A stretch of DNA of 64,000 nt from positions 1 to 64,000 of the forward strand of contig NZ_JAHZMP010000007.1 in NCBI RefSeq assembly GCF_020748465.1, written 5' to 3'. Shown here piece after piece: positions 8,268-17,640 of this stretch; positions within the stretch are counted from its first letter, which is position 1, and each line of letters starts with the position of its first letter. The translations under genes and the position numbers were made by a program. Under the pieces are notes generated by a model. That model did no database searches. It was not told the DNA's origin and saw only the letters and a list, made by a program, of their open reading frames with translations. This DNA comes from Terrisporobacter mayombei (lineage in GTDB: Bacteria; Bacillota; Clostridia; Peptostreptococcales; Peptostreptococcaceae).

Positions 8268-10025
8268 ATGGGAAATATTTTTAAAATGAGAAAAAGTATT
8301 ACGTTAAAATTATTTTTGCTTCTATTTATGCTTATAGTATTAATATCATTTGCTATTTCCTTTTGGGAAGTGAAAAATACTAATAAAATAGTAGATAAAG
8401 AAATGAAAGTAATGAGGGAACAAGTTTTAGATGAAGTAGCAAATAATATATCTATTTTGTTATCTAATGTGGAGATCATGGGAGATAATATTGTAGTTGA
8501 TAGTAATTTAATGGAAATATTAGCGACTTCATATAATGATATTTCTTCTGATAAGGATTTAGAAAAAAACACGAATTCTTATGTAGAAGGATTATTAAAT
8601 GATGTGGTGTGGGAGTATGGAAGATATAATATGAAACCAGAACTATATATAGTAGGAAATAACGGATATACATACAGCACATATTCAAAAAATAAATATT
8701 ATTTAAAAGACATAAAAAAAGAACCATGGTATGAAGAAATTGTAAAGGCAGATGGAGATACAGTTTTAATTAATACATATAAGGATGAAAATGGTATTGG
8801 ACCTTATAAAAATATTTTTAAAATGGGAAGGTTAATTAAGGATATTATAACTAATGAAACCTTGGGAATTTTAATAATGGATATAAGTGAAACTATGTTG
8901 TATGACAGATATTCAAAAATAACAGATTATGGTTCTGATGTTTATATAACAGATTCAAATGGAAAAGTTATATCAAGCAAAGATAAAAGAAACATTGGTA
9001 AAAACTATGAAGATATATCAAAAGATAATGCAGAGTTTGAAGGACGTATTAAAAATAACACCAAAATTATTTCTAAAATTGAAGAATATAATTGGAAAAT
9101 AATACAAGAAATACCTAGTGATATTAGTATGAAAATATCAAACCAAATTGTATCTATAACAACTCTTATAATAATATTAATAAGTTTTATAGCTTTAATA
9201 ATTACATATAAACTTTCAAAGTGGATTACAAAACCTATTATACAGACAAAAAATAAAGTGCAAGAAGTAACTGGTGGAAATTTAAAATCCCACATTATTG
9301 TTAATAGAGATGACGAAATTGGAGACTTACAAGAATCATTTAATAGTATGGTAAACCAACTTAGTGCATCTATAGAAAATATAAAAGAGTCTGAAAAACA
9401 AAAGCGTGTTGCAGAGTTAAGCTTTTTACAAGCACAAATAAATCCACATTTTTTATATAACACCTTAAGCGGAATTAGATTTTTGATATCTATGGAGAAA
9501 AATGAAGAAGCTGAAGAAATGTTATATAGATTTACAAAGTTGCTTAGGTCTATATTACCAAAAGCAAGTGAAATGATTACTTTAAGAGATGAAATTGAAA
9601 ATATAAAAAACTATGGTGAATTACAACAAATGAGATATCCAAATTCCTTTGTAATTGAATATTATATTGATGAAAAAATATTAGATTTTAAAATTCCTTC
9701 ATTTATATTACAACCCATACTGGAAAATGCAATATTATATAGTATGGAAAAGGAAAATAATTTTGGAAATATAAAAGTTACTGCCTTTGAAGAAAATGAA
9801 TATATTAAAATAATAATTGAAGACAACGGAATAGGCATGTCAAAAGATAAATTGACAAATGTATTAAATAAAGGTGCAAGTATAAACTCTATAGGTGTTA
9901 CTAATGTACATGAAAGAATTCAATTAAATTATGGAATGAAATATGGATTGAAAATAGATAGTATAGAAGGTAAAGGCACAAAAGTTATATTTATGTTACC
10001 AAATTCAAGGGAGGATATATGCTAA
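8268..10025 (+). CDS. Sensor histidine kinase, YesM/LytS type
   Basis: A 585-residue membrane sensor. One membrane span near residues 12-32, an outside sensory domain of about 260 residues (Cache-like pattern: YIVGNNGYTYSTYSKN, EPWYEEIV), a second span near 295-318, a HAMP linker, then the His_kinase domain with the phospho-acceptor H394 in QAQINPHFLYN, and a HATPase domain (QPILENA, DNGIGM, KGTKVIF). This architecture is typical of YesM-type kinases that sense sugars or other nutrients outside the cell. Its stop overlaps the start of the response regulator by seven bases. A solute-binding protein gene without transporter genes follows, suggesting it supplies the ligand signal. Confidence 0.93.
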   Translation: MGNIFKMRKSITLKLFLLLFMLIVLISFAISFWEVKNTNKIVDKEMKVMREQVLDEVANNISILLSNVEIMGDNIVVDSNLMEILATSYNDISSDKDLEKNTNSYVEGLLNDVVWEYGRYNMKPELYIVGNNGYTYSTYSKNKYYLKDIKKEPWYEEIVKADGDTVLINTYKDENGIGPYKNIFKMGRLIKDIITNETLGILIMDISETMLYDRYSKITDYGSDVYITDSNGKVISSKDKRNIGKNYEDISKDNAEFEGRIKNNTKIISKIEEYNWKIIQEIPSDISMKISNQIVSITTLIIILISFIALIITYKLSKWITKPIIQTKNKVQEVTGGNLKSHIIVNRDDEIGDLQESFNSMVNQLSASIENIKESEKQKRVAELSFLQAQINPHFLYNTLSGIRFLISMEKNEEAEEMLYRFTKLLRSILPKASEMITLRDEIENIKNYGELQQMRYPNSFVIEYYIDEKILDFKIPSFILQPILENAILYSMEKENNFGNIKVTAFEENEYIKIIIEDNGIGMSKDKLTNVLNKGASINSIGVTNVHERIQLNYGMKYGLKIDSIEGKGTKVIFMLPNSREDIC

Positions 10026-10771
10026 ATATTTTAGTAGTTGAAGATGAAGCGCCAATAAGAGATTGGATAGTATATAATATTTCAAAAATTTCAGATGATT
10101 ATAAAGTATTAGGCAGTGCAAACAATGGAAAAGAAGGATTTGAATTAGCTAAAAGTCTAAATCCAGAAGTAATAATAAGTGATATAAAAATGCCACTGAT
10201 GGATGGGATTGAGCTTACAAAAAAGGTAAAAGAAATAATGCCAAATGTTTACATAGTATTATTAAGTAATTATGCAGAGTTTGATTATGCAAAGCAGGCT
10301 ATAAGTTATGGTGTATTTGAATATTTAATTAAATCAGATATAAGACCAGTGGAACTAAAAGAAGTATTTTCTAAAATTGAAGAAGACGTGATTGCTAAAA
10401 AAGAATTATTTATTAACAAAGAAGATGAAAGTACAGAAGTTAAAAATAATGAAAATAAATATTCAAAATCAATAGAAATGGCATTAGAATATATTAATTC
10501 TAATTATAAAGAGCCTATTTGCCTAGCAGATATATCTAAAAATGTATTTTTATCACATGAGTATTTTTCAAGATTATTTAAAGAAGAAGTGGGAGAAAAT
10601 TTCTCAACATACCTTACAAATTATAGATTAAATAAAGCTGAATATCTTTTAAAAAATAGTGATATGAAGGTTGGAGAAATAGCCTTGGAAGTTGGATACC
10701 AAAATCCAAGTTATTTTTCTAAGACATATAAAAAATACAAAGGTATATCTCCTGATGATGATAGATATTAA
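10019..10771 (+). CDS. Response regulator, YesN/AraC type
   Basis: A 250-residue two-component regulator. The receiver domain spans residues 1-120 with acidic residues E8, D9, the phospho-acceptor D55 (SDIKMP) and K104 region (YLIKSD). Residues 150-250 form the double helix-turn-helix AraC DNA-binding domain, with the C-terminal signature VGYQNPSYFSKTYKKYKGISP. The start has GGAGG close upstream inside the kinase gene end. Partner of the kinase directly upstream. The operon for nucleoside use begins 1.3 kb downstream and is its most attractive target; no binding site has been identified. Confidence 0.93.
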   Translation: MLNILVVEDEAPIRDWIVYNISKISDDYKVLGSANNGKEGFELAKSLNPEVIISDIKMPLMDGIELTKKVKEIMPNVYIVLLSNYAEFDYAKQAISYGVFEYLIKSDIRPVELKEVFSKIEEDVIAKKELFINKEDESTEVKNNENKYSKSIEMALEYINSNYKEPICLADISKNVFLSHEYFSRLFKEEVGENFSTYLTNYRLNKAEYLLKNSDMKVGEIALEVGYQNPSYFSKTYKKYKGISPDDDRY

Positions 10772-10783
10772 AGGTGAATATAA

Positions 10784-11842
10784 ATGAATAAAAATAAGAT
10801 TAAAACGATATTAATATTATTTATAATAATGTTATTTATGATTTCTTTAGTAAATAGTAATGAAACAAATCTACTTAATAATGAAGAAGAAAAAAAAATA
10901 TTTAAGATAGCTATTATATTTAACCAAACAGGACTTGGTGATAAGTCATTTAATGACTTATGCTATGAAGGTATGTTAGAAGCTCAAGAAAAATTAGGAA
11001 TAGAATTTGATTATATACATGTGAAAAATAAGGATGATTATGATGACGCATATTTAAATTATGCAAAAGATGAAAAATATGATTTGATAATAGGATTAGG
11101 TGAAGAGCAAGAAGATGCTATTAAAAAAATAGCTGAAGAATATCCAAATCAAAGATTTACTATTATAGATTCCAAATTAAGTTTACCTAATGTTAGTTCA
11201 ATATACACAAAGTGGAATGAGCAAACTTTTTTAAATGGTGTTTTAGCAGGGTTATGTATAACTGAAACCCAAAAAGAAGGTGATAGTGTAGGTGTAATTT
11301 TAGGTAAAAACTTAAGCTATTTGGAAGAAGGTGCTATTGGGTTTGAAGCTGGAGTAAAATATATTAATCCTAATATAAATGTAATAAAGGCTACTGTAGG
11401 AGATTTTGATAATCCAGCAAAAGCTAAAGAAATTGGCATTCTAATGTATAAAAAAGGTGTAAATTATATTCAACAGTTGGCAGGCCAATCTGGATTTGGC
11501 GTATTTGCAGCGGCAAAAGAAATGAATAAATATGTTTTTGGTGTAGATGCTAATCAAAATGTATATGAGCCAGATTATATAGTTTCAACAGCAACTAGAT
11601 ATGCAAATAAAATCATATACAATGAAATTGAGTCTTTAGTTAAAGATAAGTGGACACCAGGGATAAAAGAATTAGGACTTAAAGATGATGTAATAGGATA
11701 TGAAAGAGAAGGATCTAATGTTGAAATTCCTTCTAACATAATTAAGAAAGTAGAAGAAGTAAAGAAGCTAATTATTAATGAAAAAATTATTATACCATCT
11801 ACACAAGATGAACTAGATGAATATTTAAATAGTAAAAGATAA
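10784..11842 (+). CDS. BMP/PnrA-like nucleoside-binding protein
   Basis: A 352-residue extracytoplasmic binding protein of the BMP (Med, PnrA, TmpC) family, which binds purine and pyrimidine nucleosides. After a single N-terminal hydrophobic stretch (residues 7-24) comes IFKIAIIFNQTGLGDKSFNDL, the family signature, then YDLIIGLGEEQEDAI, and FGVDANQNVY. Unusually there is no lipobox cysteine after the hydrophobic segment, so it may stay as a membrane-anchored protein rather than a lipoprotein. No ABC permease or ATPase genes are nearby; instead it follows a YesM/YesN pair by 12 bases, so a sensing role rather than uptake is inferred. Confidence 0.85.
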   Translation: MNKNKIKTILILFIIMLFMISLVNSNETNLLNNEEEKKIFKIAIIFNQTGLGDKSFNDLCYEGMLEAQEKLGIEFDYIHVKNKDDYDDAYLNYAKDEKYDLIIGLGEEQEDAIKKIAEEYPNQRFTIIDSKLSLPNVSSIYTKWNEQTFLNGVLAGLCITETQKEGDSVGVILGKNLSYLEEGAIGFEAGVKYINPNINVIKATVGDFDNPAKAKEIGILMYKKGVNYIQQLAGQSGFGVFAAAKEMNKYVFGVDANQNVYEPDYIVSTATRYANKIIYNEIESLVKDKWTPGIKELGLKDDVIGYEREGSNVEIPSNIIKKVEEVKKLIINEKIIIPSTQDELDEYLNSKR

Positions 11843-11869
11843 CTCACCTTTATGGTGGGTTATTTTTTT
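11841..11869 (+). terminator. Intrinsic terminator after the three-gene sensor operon
   Basis: AACTCACC pairs with GGTGGGTT with one G-U pair, followed by seven T residues. It overlaps the stop codon of the binding-protein gene. Confidence 0.75.
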
Positions 11870-11986
11870 ATTAAATGTCAATATTTTTACAAAATGTCAA
11901 AATTATTATAGATTATTACATATTTCAAGTCTTATCTATAAAAATACATCAATATAGTTACAACAAACCTCAATATAATTTATATA

Positions 11987-12002
11987 AAGAAAATGTTTTC
12001 CT
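11987..12002 (+). promoter_or_regulatory. CcpA-type cre-like site upstream of pdp
   Basis: AAGAAAATGTTTTCCT matches 15 of 16 positions of the C. difficile CcpA motif RRGAAAANGTTTTCWW. It lies 62 bases before the pdp start. Carbon catabolite control of deo genes is known in Bacillus; binding here is inferred. Confidence 0.5.
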
Positions 12003-12063
12003 TTGTATAATTAAATATAGAAAATGTAGTGAGATAATTATAACGCATAAGGGGGAAAAACCA

Positions 12064-13365
12064 ATGAGAATGTACGATGTTATATCTAAAAAAAGAGACA
12101 AAGAAGAATTAAGTAAAGAAGAAATAGAATTTTTTGTAGAAAAGTATACAAATGGTGAAATACCAGATTATCAAACATCTGCATTATTAATGGCAATATA
12201 TATAAATGGATTTACAAAAGAAGAAACTGCAAATTTAACTATGGCAATGGTTAATTCAGGAGATGTAGTTGATTTAAGCATGATAGACGGAATAAAACTT
12301 GATAAACATAGTACTGGTGGAGTTGGAGACAAAACATCTTTGATTTTAGTACCTATGGTTGCAGCTGCAGGAGGAAAAGTTGCAAAACTATCAGGACGAG
12401 GACTTGGACATACAGGAGGAACACTAGATAAACTAGAATCAATACCAGGATTCAATATATCTGTGGAAGAAGATAAATTTAAAGAAATGGTACAAAATGC
12501 AGGACTTGTTATTGCAGGACAAACACAAAACTTAGTACCAGCAGATAAAAAAATATATGCACTGAGAGATGTAACTGCAACAGTTGATAGTATACCTTTA
12601 ATAGCCGCAAGTATAATGAGTAAAAAAATAGCTTCAGGATCTGATGCCATATTACTAGATGTTAAATATGGTGAAGGTGCATTTATGAAAACAGCAGAAA
12701 AAGCTGAAGAATTATCAAAAGCTATGGTTAATATAGGAAAAAATTTAGGAAGAAATACTTCTGCTGCAATAACTTTAAATGGTGAACCTTTAGGATATGC
12801 TATAGGTAACGCTCTTGAATTAAAAGAAGTTATAGAAATATTAAAAGGAAAAGGACCAGAAGATTTAAGAGAGCTAGTTCTTCAATTAGGATCAAGAATG
12901 TTAATGCTTGGGCAGTTAGTTGAAACTATGGAAGAAGGAAGAGAAAAGTTAGAAAAATGCTTACAAGATGGAAGTGGACTGGCTAAATTAAGAGAATTAG
13001 CAGTACTTCAAGGAGGAGATCCGTCTGTAATAGACAATCCTGAGTTATTTACAATAGCACCCCTAACTCATGAAGTTAAAGCTACTGAAGAAGGATATGT
13101 ATATGCATTAAATGCTGAGAAAGTAGGAATATCTTCATTATTAACAGGGGCTGGAAGACACACTAAAGAAGATGATTTAGATTATGGGGCAGGCATTATT
13201 TTAGAAAAGAAAATGGGAGATTATGTGAAGGTAGGAGATGTGTTAGCAACTCTTTATTCATCAGATGAATATAAGTTTGGAAAAGCAGAAGAAGAGTTAT
13301 TAAGTGCTTATATTATAGCAGGTGAAAAAGCTGAAAAAGCTCCAATAATTTATAAAATGATATAA
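12064..13365 (+). CDS. pdp: Pyrimidine-nucleoside phosphorylase
   Basis: A 433-residue phosphorylase that splits uridine, thymidine or deoxyuridine with phosphate into base and (deoxy)ribose-1-phosphate. The glycosyltransferase family 3 signature SGRGLGHTGGTLDKLES is at residues about 110-126, and KHSTGGVGDKTSL binds phosphate. Length equals that of Bacillus Pdp. An open frame extends upstream to 11875, but the start at 12064 is chosen because AAGGGGG lies eight bases before it and homology begins with MRMYDVI. First gene of the nucleoside operon; its ribose product feeds deoB and deoC downstream. Confidence 0.95.
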   Translation: MRMYDVISKKRDKEELSKEEIEFFVEKYTNGEIPDYQTSALLMAIYINGFTKEETANLTMAMVNSGDVVDLSMIDGIKLDKHSTGGVGDKTSLILVPMVAAAGGKVAKLSGRGLGHTGGTLDKLESIPGFNISVEEDKFKEMVQNAGLVIAGQTQNLVPADKKIYALRDVTATVDSIPLIAASIMSKKIASGSDAILLDVKYGEGAFMKTAEKAEELSKAMVNIGKNLGRNTSAAITLNGEPLGYAIGNALELKEVIEILKGKGPEDLRELVLQLGSRMLMLGQLVETMEEGREKLEKCLQDGSGLAKLRELAVLQGGDPSVIDNPELFTIAPLTHEVKATEEGYVYALNAEKVGISSLLTGAGRHTKEDDLDYGAGIILEKKMGDYVKVGDVLATLYSSDEYKFGKAEEELLSAYIIAGEKAEKAPIIYKMI

Positions 13366-13411
13366 AAATTAAAAACTTTTAAAATAAACAGTATTTAATA
13401 GGAGAGAGACA

Positions 13412-14077
13412 ATGGAGAATAAAACTATTTTAAAAACAGTAGATCACACTTTATTAAAACAAACATCAACTTGGGAAGATATAAAAACAATATGTGATGA
13501 TGCTGTGAAATACGAAGTAGCATCAGTATGTATACCACCTTCCTTTGTAAAGAAGGCAAAGGAATATGTGGGAGATAAAATGCAAGTTTGTACTGTAATA
13601 GGATTCCCAAATGGATACAATACAACTGATGTAAAAGTATATGAAACAAAAGATGCTATATCTAAAGGAGCAGACGAAATAGATATGGTGATAAATCTAG
13701 GAATGGTGAAAGAAAATAGATTTGAAGAAATAGAAGATGAGATAAAAGCAATAAAAGAAGCATGTGGCGAAAAAATATTAAAAGTAATAATAGAAACTTG
13801 TCTTTTAACTGAAGAAGAAAAAATAGCTATGTGTAAATGTGTAACAAATGCAAACGCTGATTATATAAAGACTTCAACTGGATTTAGCAGTGGAGGAGCG
13901 GCAGCAGAAGATTTAAAACTATTCGCTGATAATGTTGGAAAAGATGTACTTATAAAAGCTGCAGGAGGAATATCTGATTTAGAAACTGCTTCTCAGTTTA
14001 TAGAAATCGGCGCTAAAAGACTTGGGACAAGCAGAATAATAAAATTAATAAATAATGAAGAATGTTCAGGGTATTAA
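13412..14077 (+). CDS. deoC: Deoxyribose-phosphate aldolase
   Basis: A 221-residue class I aldolase that cleaves 2-deoxyribose-5-phosphate into glyceraldehyde-3-phosphate and acetaldehyde. The Schiff-base lysine is in [13 protein letters not shown] and the second active-site lysine in [16 protein letters not shown] at the start is the usual DeoC N-terminus. AGGAGAG precedes the ATG by six bases. It ends one base before the deoB start, so the two are translated together. It completes breakdown of deoxynucleosides begun by the phosphorylases. Confidence 0.97.
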   Translation: MENKTILKTVDHTLLKQTSTWEDIKTICDDAVKYEVASVCIPPSFVKKAKEYVGDKMQVCTVIGFPNGYNTTDVKVYETKDAISKGADEIDMVINLGMVKENRFEEIEDEIKAIKEACGEKILKVIIETCLLTEEEKIAMCKCVTNANADYIKTSTGFSSGGAAAEDLKLFADNVGKDVLIKAAGGISDLETASQFIEIGAKRLGTSRIIKLINNEECSGY

Positions 14078-14078
14078 T

Positions 14079-15278
14079 ATGAAAAAATTTAACAGAGTAT
14101 TTTTAACAGTATTAGACTCTGTAGGCATAGGTGCTTTAAATGATGCAAAAGAGTATGGGGACGAAGGTGCCAATACTCTTTGCAACATAGCAAAAACTAC
14201 TGGAGGATTAAATCTTTCTAACCTACAAAAAATGGGCCTTGGAAATATAGAAAGAATAGATGGTGTAAAACCTGTAGAAAATCAAATAGCTTATAGTACA
14301 AAATGTGGCGAATTATCTAAGGGAAAAGATACAATAACAGGACATTGGGAAATGGCAGGAATACTTATAAAAGAACCATTTAGAGTATTTACAGATACAG
14401 GGTTTCCAAAGGAATTAATAGATGAACTTGAAGAGAAAAGTGGTCATAAGTTTATAGGAAATATTTCAGCATCAGGAACAGAAATAATAAAAAATTTAGG
14501 AGAAGAACATATAAAAAGCAAAGCGTTAATTCTATATACTTCAGCAGATAGTGTATTACAAATTGCTGCAAATGAAGAAATTATACCTTTAGAAGAACTT
14601 TATAGAGTTTGTGAAATAGCTAGAGAAATTACTCTAAGAGAAGAATATAAGGTTGGTAGAATTATAGCTAGGCCTTTTGTAGGAATAAATAAAGAAAACT
14701 TTAAACGTACAGCAAACAGAAAAGATTATGCGTTGAGACCACCGAAAATCACAGTACTAGATGCTCTTAAAGACAGAAATTTAGATGTGGTTGGTATCGG
14801 AAAGATAGGAGATATCTATTCTTATCAAGGTATAACTAAAAGTATAAAAAGTAAAAGTAATGCAGATGGAATAAATGAACTTATAAATATAGCAAAAGAA
14901 AATTTATTTGAAGGACTAGTGTTTTTAAATTTAGTAGATTTTGATGCATTATTTGGTCATAGAAGAGATGCTATAGGTTACAAAAATGCTTTAGAATCTT
15001 TTGATAATAAACTTGGAGAATTAATTAAAGAAATGAATGATGATGATTTATTAATTATCACAGCAGATCATGGAAATGATCCAACATTTAAAGGAACTGA
15101 TCATACGAGAGAATATGTGCCAGTCTTAATTTACAATAAAAATTTAGAAAACCCTACTAAATTAAATGAATTAAACTCTATGGCAGATATTGGAATAACT
15201 ATCTTGGATAATTTTAATGATGATAACAAAGAATATGATTTTGAAATAGGGGAATCATTCTTAGAATTAATAAAATAA
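14079..15278 (+). CDS. deoB: Phosphopentomutase
   Basis: A 399-residue manganese-dependent enzyme of the alkaline phosphatase superfamily that converts (deoxy)ribose-1-phosphate to the 5-phosphate. Metal-binding motifs are visible: VLDSVGIGAL near the N-terminus, the phospho-acceptor threonine in KDTITGHWEMAG, and ITADHGNDPTFKGTDHTREY near the C-terminus. An in-frame ATG at 14055 lies inside deoC; 14079 is preferred since the family starts close to KKFNRVFLTVLDS. It links the phosphorylases (pdp, punA) to deoC and central carbon metabolism. Confidence 0.96.
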   Translation: MKKFNRVFLTVLDSVGIGALNDAKEYGDEGANTLCNIAKTTGGLNLSNLQKMGLGNIERIDGVKPVENQIAYSTKCGELSKGKDTITGHWEMAGILIKEPFRVFTDTGFPKELIDELEEKSGHKFIGNISASGTEIIKNLGEEHIKSKALILYTSADSVLQIAANEEIIPLEELYRVCEIAREITLREEYKVGRIIARPFVGINKENFKRTANRKDYALRPPKITVLDALKDRNLDVVGIGKIGDIYSYQGITKSIKSKSNADGINELINIAKENLFEGLVFLNLVDFDALFGHRRDAIGYKNALESFDNKLGELIKEMNDDDLLIITADHGNDPTFKGTDHTREYVPVLIYNKNLENPTKLNELNSMADIGITILDNFNDDNKEYDFEIGESFLELIK

Positions 15279-15294
15279 AAAATGGGAGAATAAG

Positions 15295-16581
15295 ATGACA
15301 ATATTAATTAATATTTTAGGAATAATGGTAGTAATATGTGGGCTATATTTGTTTTCGTCCAATAAGAAAAATATAGATAAAAAAATGATATTAAAAGCTC
15401 TTGTATTACAATTTATATTAACTTTTTTATTAGTAAAGTTCCCTCTGGGTAGAATAGGTATTCAAAAAGTATCCGATGTTGTTACTAATGTATTAAGTTA
15501 TGGTAGAGAAGGTTTAAACTTTGTATTTGGTTCATTATCTGATTCAGGTGCTCCTACAGGAATGATATTTGGAATATCAGTTCTTGGAAATATAATATTT
15601 ATATCTGCTTTAGTTGCAGCCCTATACTATTTAGGCATTATAGGTGCTGTTGTTAAAGTGCTAGGTGGAGCAATAGGTAAAGTCCTTGGAACTAGCAAGG
15701 TTGAAAGTTTTGTTGCTGTTGCAAATATGTTTCTTGGACAAACTGAATCACCAATTCTTGTATCAAAATATTTACCAGGAATGAGTGAAAGTGAAATAAT
15801 GCTTGTTTTAATATCTGGTATGGGAAGTATGTCAGCTACTGTTCTTATGGGATATGCAGGAATGGGTATACCAATGGAATACTTACTAATAGGTGGAGCC
15901 TTAGTTCCTCTAGGAAGTATAATAGTCTCTAAGATACTTTTACCAGAAAATAAAAGAGAAGAATTGGTTAAACCAAAGGAAGAAGTTACTAATATAGATG
16001 ATACATTTATAGAGGCAGAAATTGCTGAGCCTATAGCTACAGAAATAGTTTCTGATGAAGTAACAATAGATAATAAAGGTGATAATGCCAACTTAATATC
16101 AGCCATAGCTCAAGGTGCTAACGATGGACTTAATATGGCTCTTGGTATAGGTGCATCTCTTATTGCAATTATATCTTTAGTTGCTCTTGTTAATGGAGCT
16201 TTAGGAGCAGTAGGTCTTTCTCTAGAAAAAATTCTATCTTATGTATTTTCTCCTCTGGGATTCTTAATGGGATTAGATAAGTCGGAAATTTTTACTGCAT
16301 CTCAATTACTTGGAAGTAAATTAGTATTAAATGAGTTCGTTGCATTTGGTCAATTGGGACAAATAATAAATGGATTAAATTATAGAACTGGTCTTATGAT
16401 GACAATATCTTTATGTGGATTTGCCAACATATCTTCAATGGGTATATGTATATCAGGGATATCAGTATTTTGTCCAGAAAAAAGAAATCAACTTGCAAAA
16501 CTTGCATTTAGAGGAATGATAGGTGGTTTCTTAGTAAGTTTATTAAGTGCTTTAATAGTTGGAGCAGTAGTTGCTATATAA
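15295..16581 (+). CDS. nupC: NupC-family concentrative nucleoside transporter
   Basis: A 428-residue cation-coupled nucleoside importer of the CNT family. Signature segments are FGSLSDSGAPTGMIFG, TESPILVSKYLPGMSESE, GSMSATVLMGYAGMG and the C-terminal FANISSMGICISGIS. About nine to ten membrane segments are expected. A variable, acidic linker of about 45 residues (KREELVKPKEEV to TIDNKGDN) sits mid-protein between two membrane modules. It lies between deoB and punA with short gaps and provides the substrate for the operon. A shorter close paralogue is encoded at 27368. Confidence 0.95.
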   Translation: MTILINILGIMVVICGLYLFSSNKKNIDKKMILKALVLQFILTFLLVKFPLGRIGIQKVSDVVTNVLSYGREGLNFVFGSLSDSGAPTGMIFGISVLGNIIFISALVAALYYLGIIGAVVKVLGGAIGKVLGTSKVESFVAVANMFLGQTESPILVSKYLPGMSESEIMLVLISGMGSMSATVLMGYAGMGIPMEYLLIGGALVPLGSIIVSKILLPENKREELVKPKEEVTNIDDTFIEAEIAEPIATEIVSDEVTIDNKGDNANLISAIAQGANDGLNMALGIGASLIAIISLVALVNGALGAVGLSLEKILSYVFSPLGFLMGLDKSEIFTASQLLGSKLVLNEFVAFGQLGQIINGLNYRTGLMMTISLCGFANISSMGICISGISVFCPEKRNQLAKLAFRGMIGGFLVSLLSALIVGAVVAI

Positions 16582-16682
16582 ATTTTATTTGGAAATAGAT
16601 TGAAAGAAAAAAAGAAAATGGGTAAAATAGATTTATAATAAAAAATTATTATTAATTTAATATAGACATATGGGGTGAAATA

Positions 16683-17504
16683 ATGAAAGATTTATATACT
16701 AAAATAAAAGAATCAGTAGATTATATAAATTCAAAAACAGAAATAAAACCAAATATAGGATTAATATTAGGATCAGGCCTTGGAGTATTAGCTGATGAAA
16801 TAGAAAATCCTATAAAAATAAAATACGATGAAATACCAAATTTCCCTGTATCAACAGTAGAAGGTCATGCAGGACAATTAGTTATAGGTAATTTACAAGG
16901 AAAAACTGTTGTAGCAATGCAAGGAAGATTCCACTACTACGAAGGATACTCAATGGAAATGATAACTTTCCCAGTAAGAGTAATGAAAGAATTAGGTGCG
17001 GAAACTATATTTGTAACTAATGCAGCAGGTGGAGCTAATAAAGATTATAAACCAGGAGATTTAATGATAATAACAGATCATATAAACTTATCTGGAAATA
17101 ATCCTTTAATTGGGCCAAATGATAATAGAATAGGAACAAGATTTCCAGATATGTCAGTTGCATACACAAAAGAATATGCGGAGTTAGCTAAAAAATGCGC
17201 AGATAAATTAAATATAAAAGTTCAAGAAGGTGTGTATGCTTTCTTCTCAGGGCCAACTTATGAAACTCCAGCTGAAGTAAGAATGGCAAGAATCTTAGGA
17301 GCAGACGCAGTTGGTATGTCAACAGCTCCAGAAGTTATAGTTGCATCACACAGTAAACTTAAAGTTGTTGGAATTTCTTGTATAACAAATATGGCGGCAG
17401 GAATACTTGATCAACCTTTAAATCATGAAGAAGTAATAGAAACTACTCAAAAAGTCCAAGGAGAATTCTTAGCATTAGTTAAAACTATAGTTAGTGAATT
17501 ATAA
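16683..17504 (+). CDS. punA: Purine-nucleoside phosphorylase
   Basis: A 273-residue trimeric-type phosphorylase (PNP/MTAP family 2) for guanosine, inosine and deoxy forms. The motifs GLILGSGLGVLAD, FPVSTVEGHAGQL, MQGRFHYYEGYS, VTNAAGGAN and GADAVGMSTAPEVIVA are present. GGGGTGA lies upstream of the ATG. A gap of 101 bases after nupC is larger than elsewhere in the operon, so an extra promoter is possible. It is followed by a strong terminator, making it the last gene of the nucleoside set. Confidence 0.96.
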   Translation: MKDLYTKIKESVDYINSKTEIKPNIGLILGSGLGVLADEIENPIKIKYDEIPNFPVSTVEGHAGQLVIGNLQGKTVVAMQGRFHYYEGYSMEMITFPVRVMKELGAETIFVTNAAGGANKDYKPGDLMIITDHINLSGNNPLIGPNDNRIGTRFPDMSVAYTKEYAELAKKCADKLNIKVQEGVYAFFSGPTYETPAEVRMARILGADAVGMSTAPEVIVASHSKLKVVGISCITNMAAGILDQPLNHEEVIETTQKVQGEFLALVKTIVSEL

Positions 17505-17511
17505 TAAATTT

Positions 17512-17545
17512 AAAAATAGACATGCAAATTGCATGTCTATTTTTA
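17512..17545 (+). terminator. Intrinsic terminator of the nucleoside operon
   Basis: A long perfect stem: AAAAATAGACATGCAA pairs with TTGCATGTCTATTTTT. Confidence 0.92.
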
Positions 17546-17640
17546 GTAACATATTTATGCGAAGTGATAATGAGGATATATGATTGACTATATTTTTTAT
17601 TTTTGCATTAAAATTAAGTTAGTGGTTAATATAATAATAG

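Noticed and set aside
11875..12063. N-terminal extension of pdp by 63 codons
   Set aside because: It covers the promoter and cre-like site, has no ribosome binding site, and the family starts at 12064.
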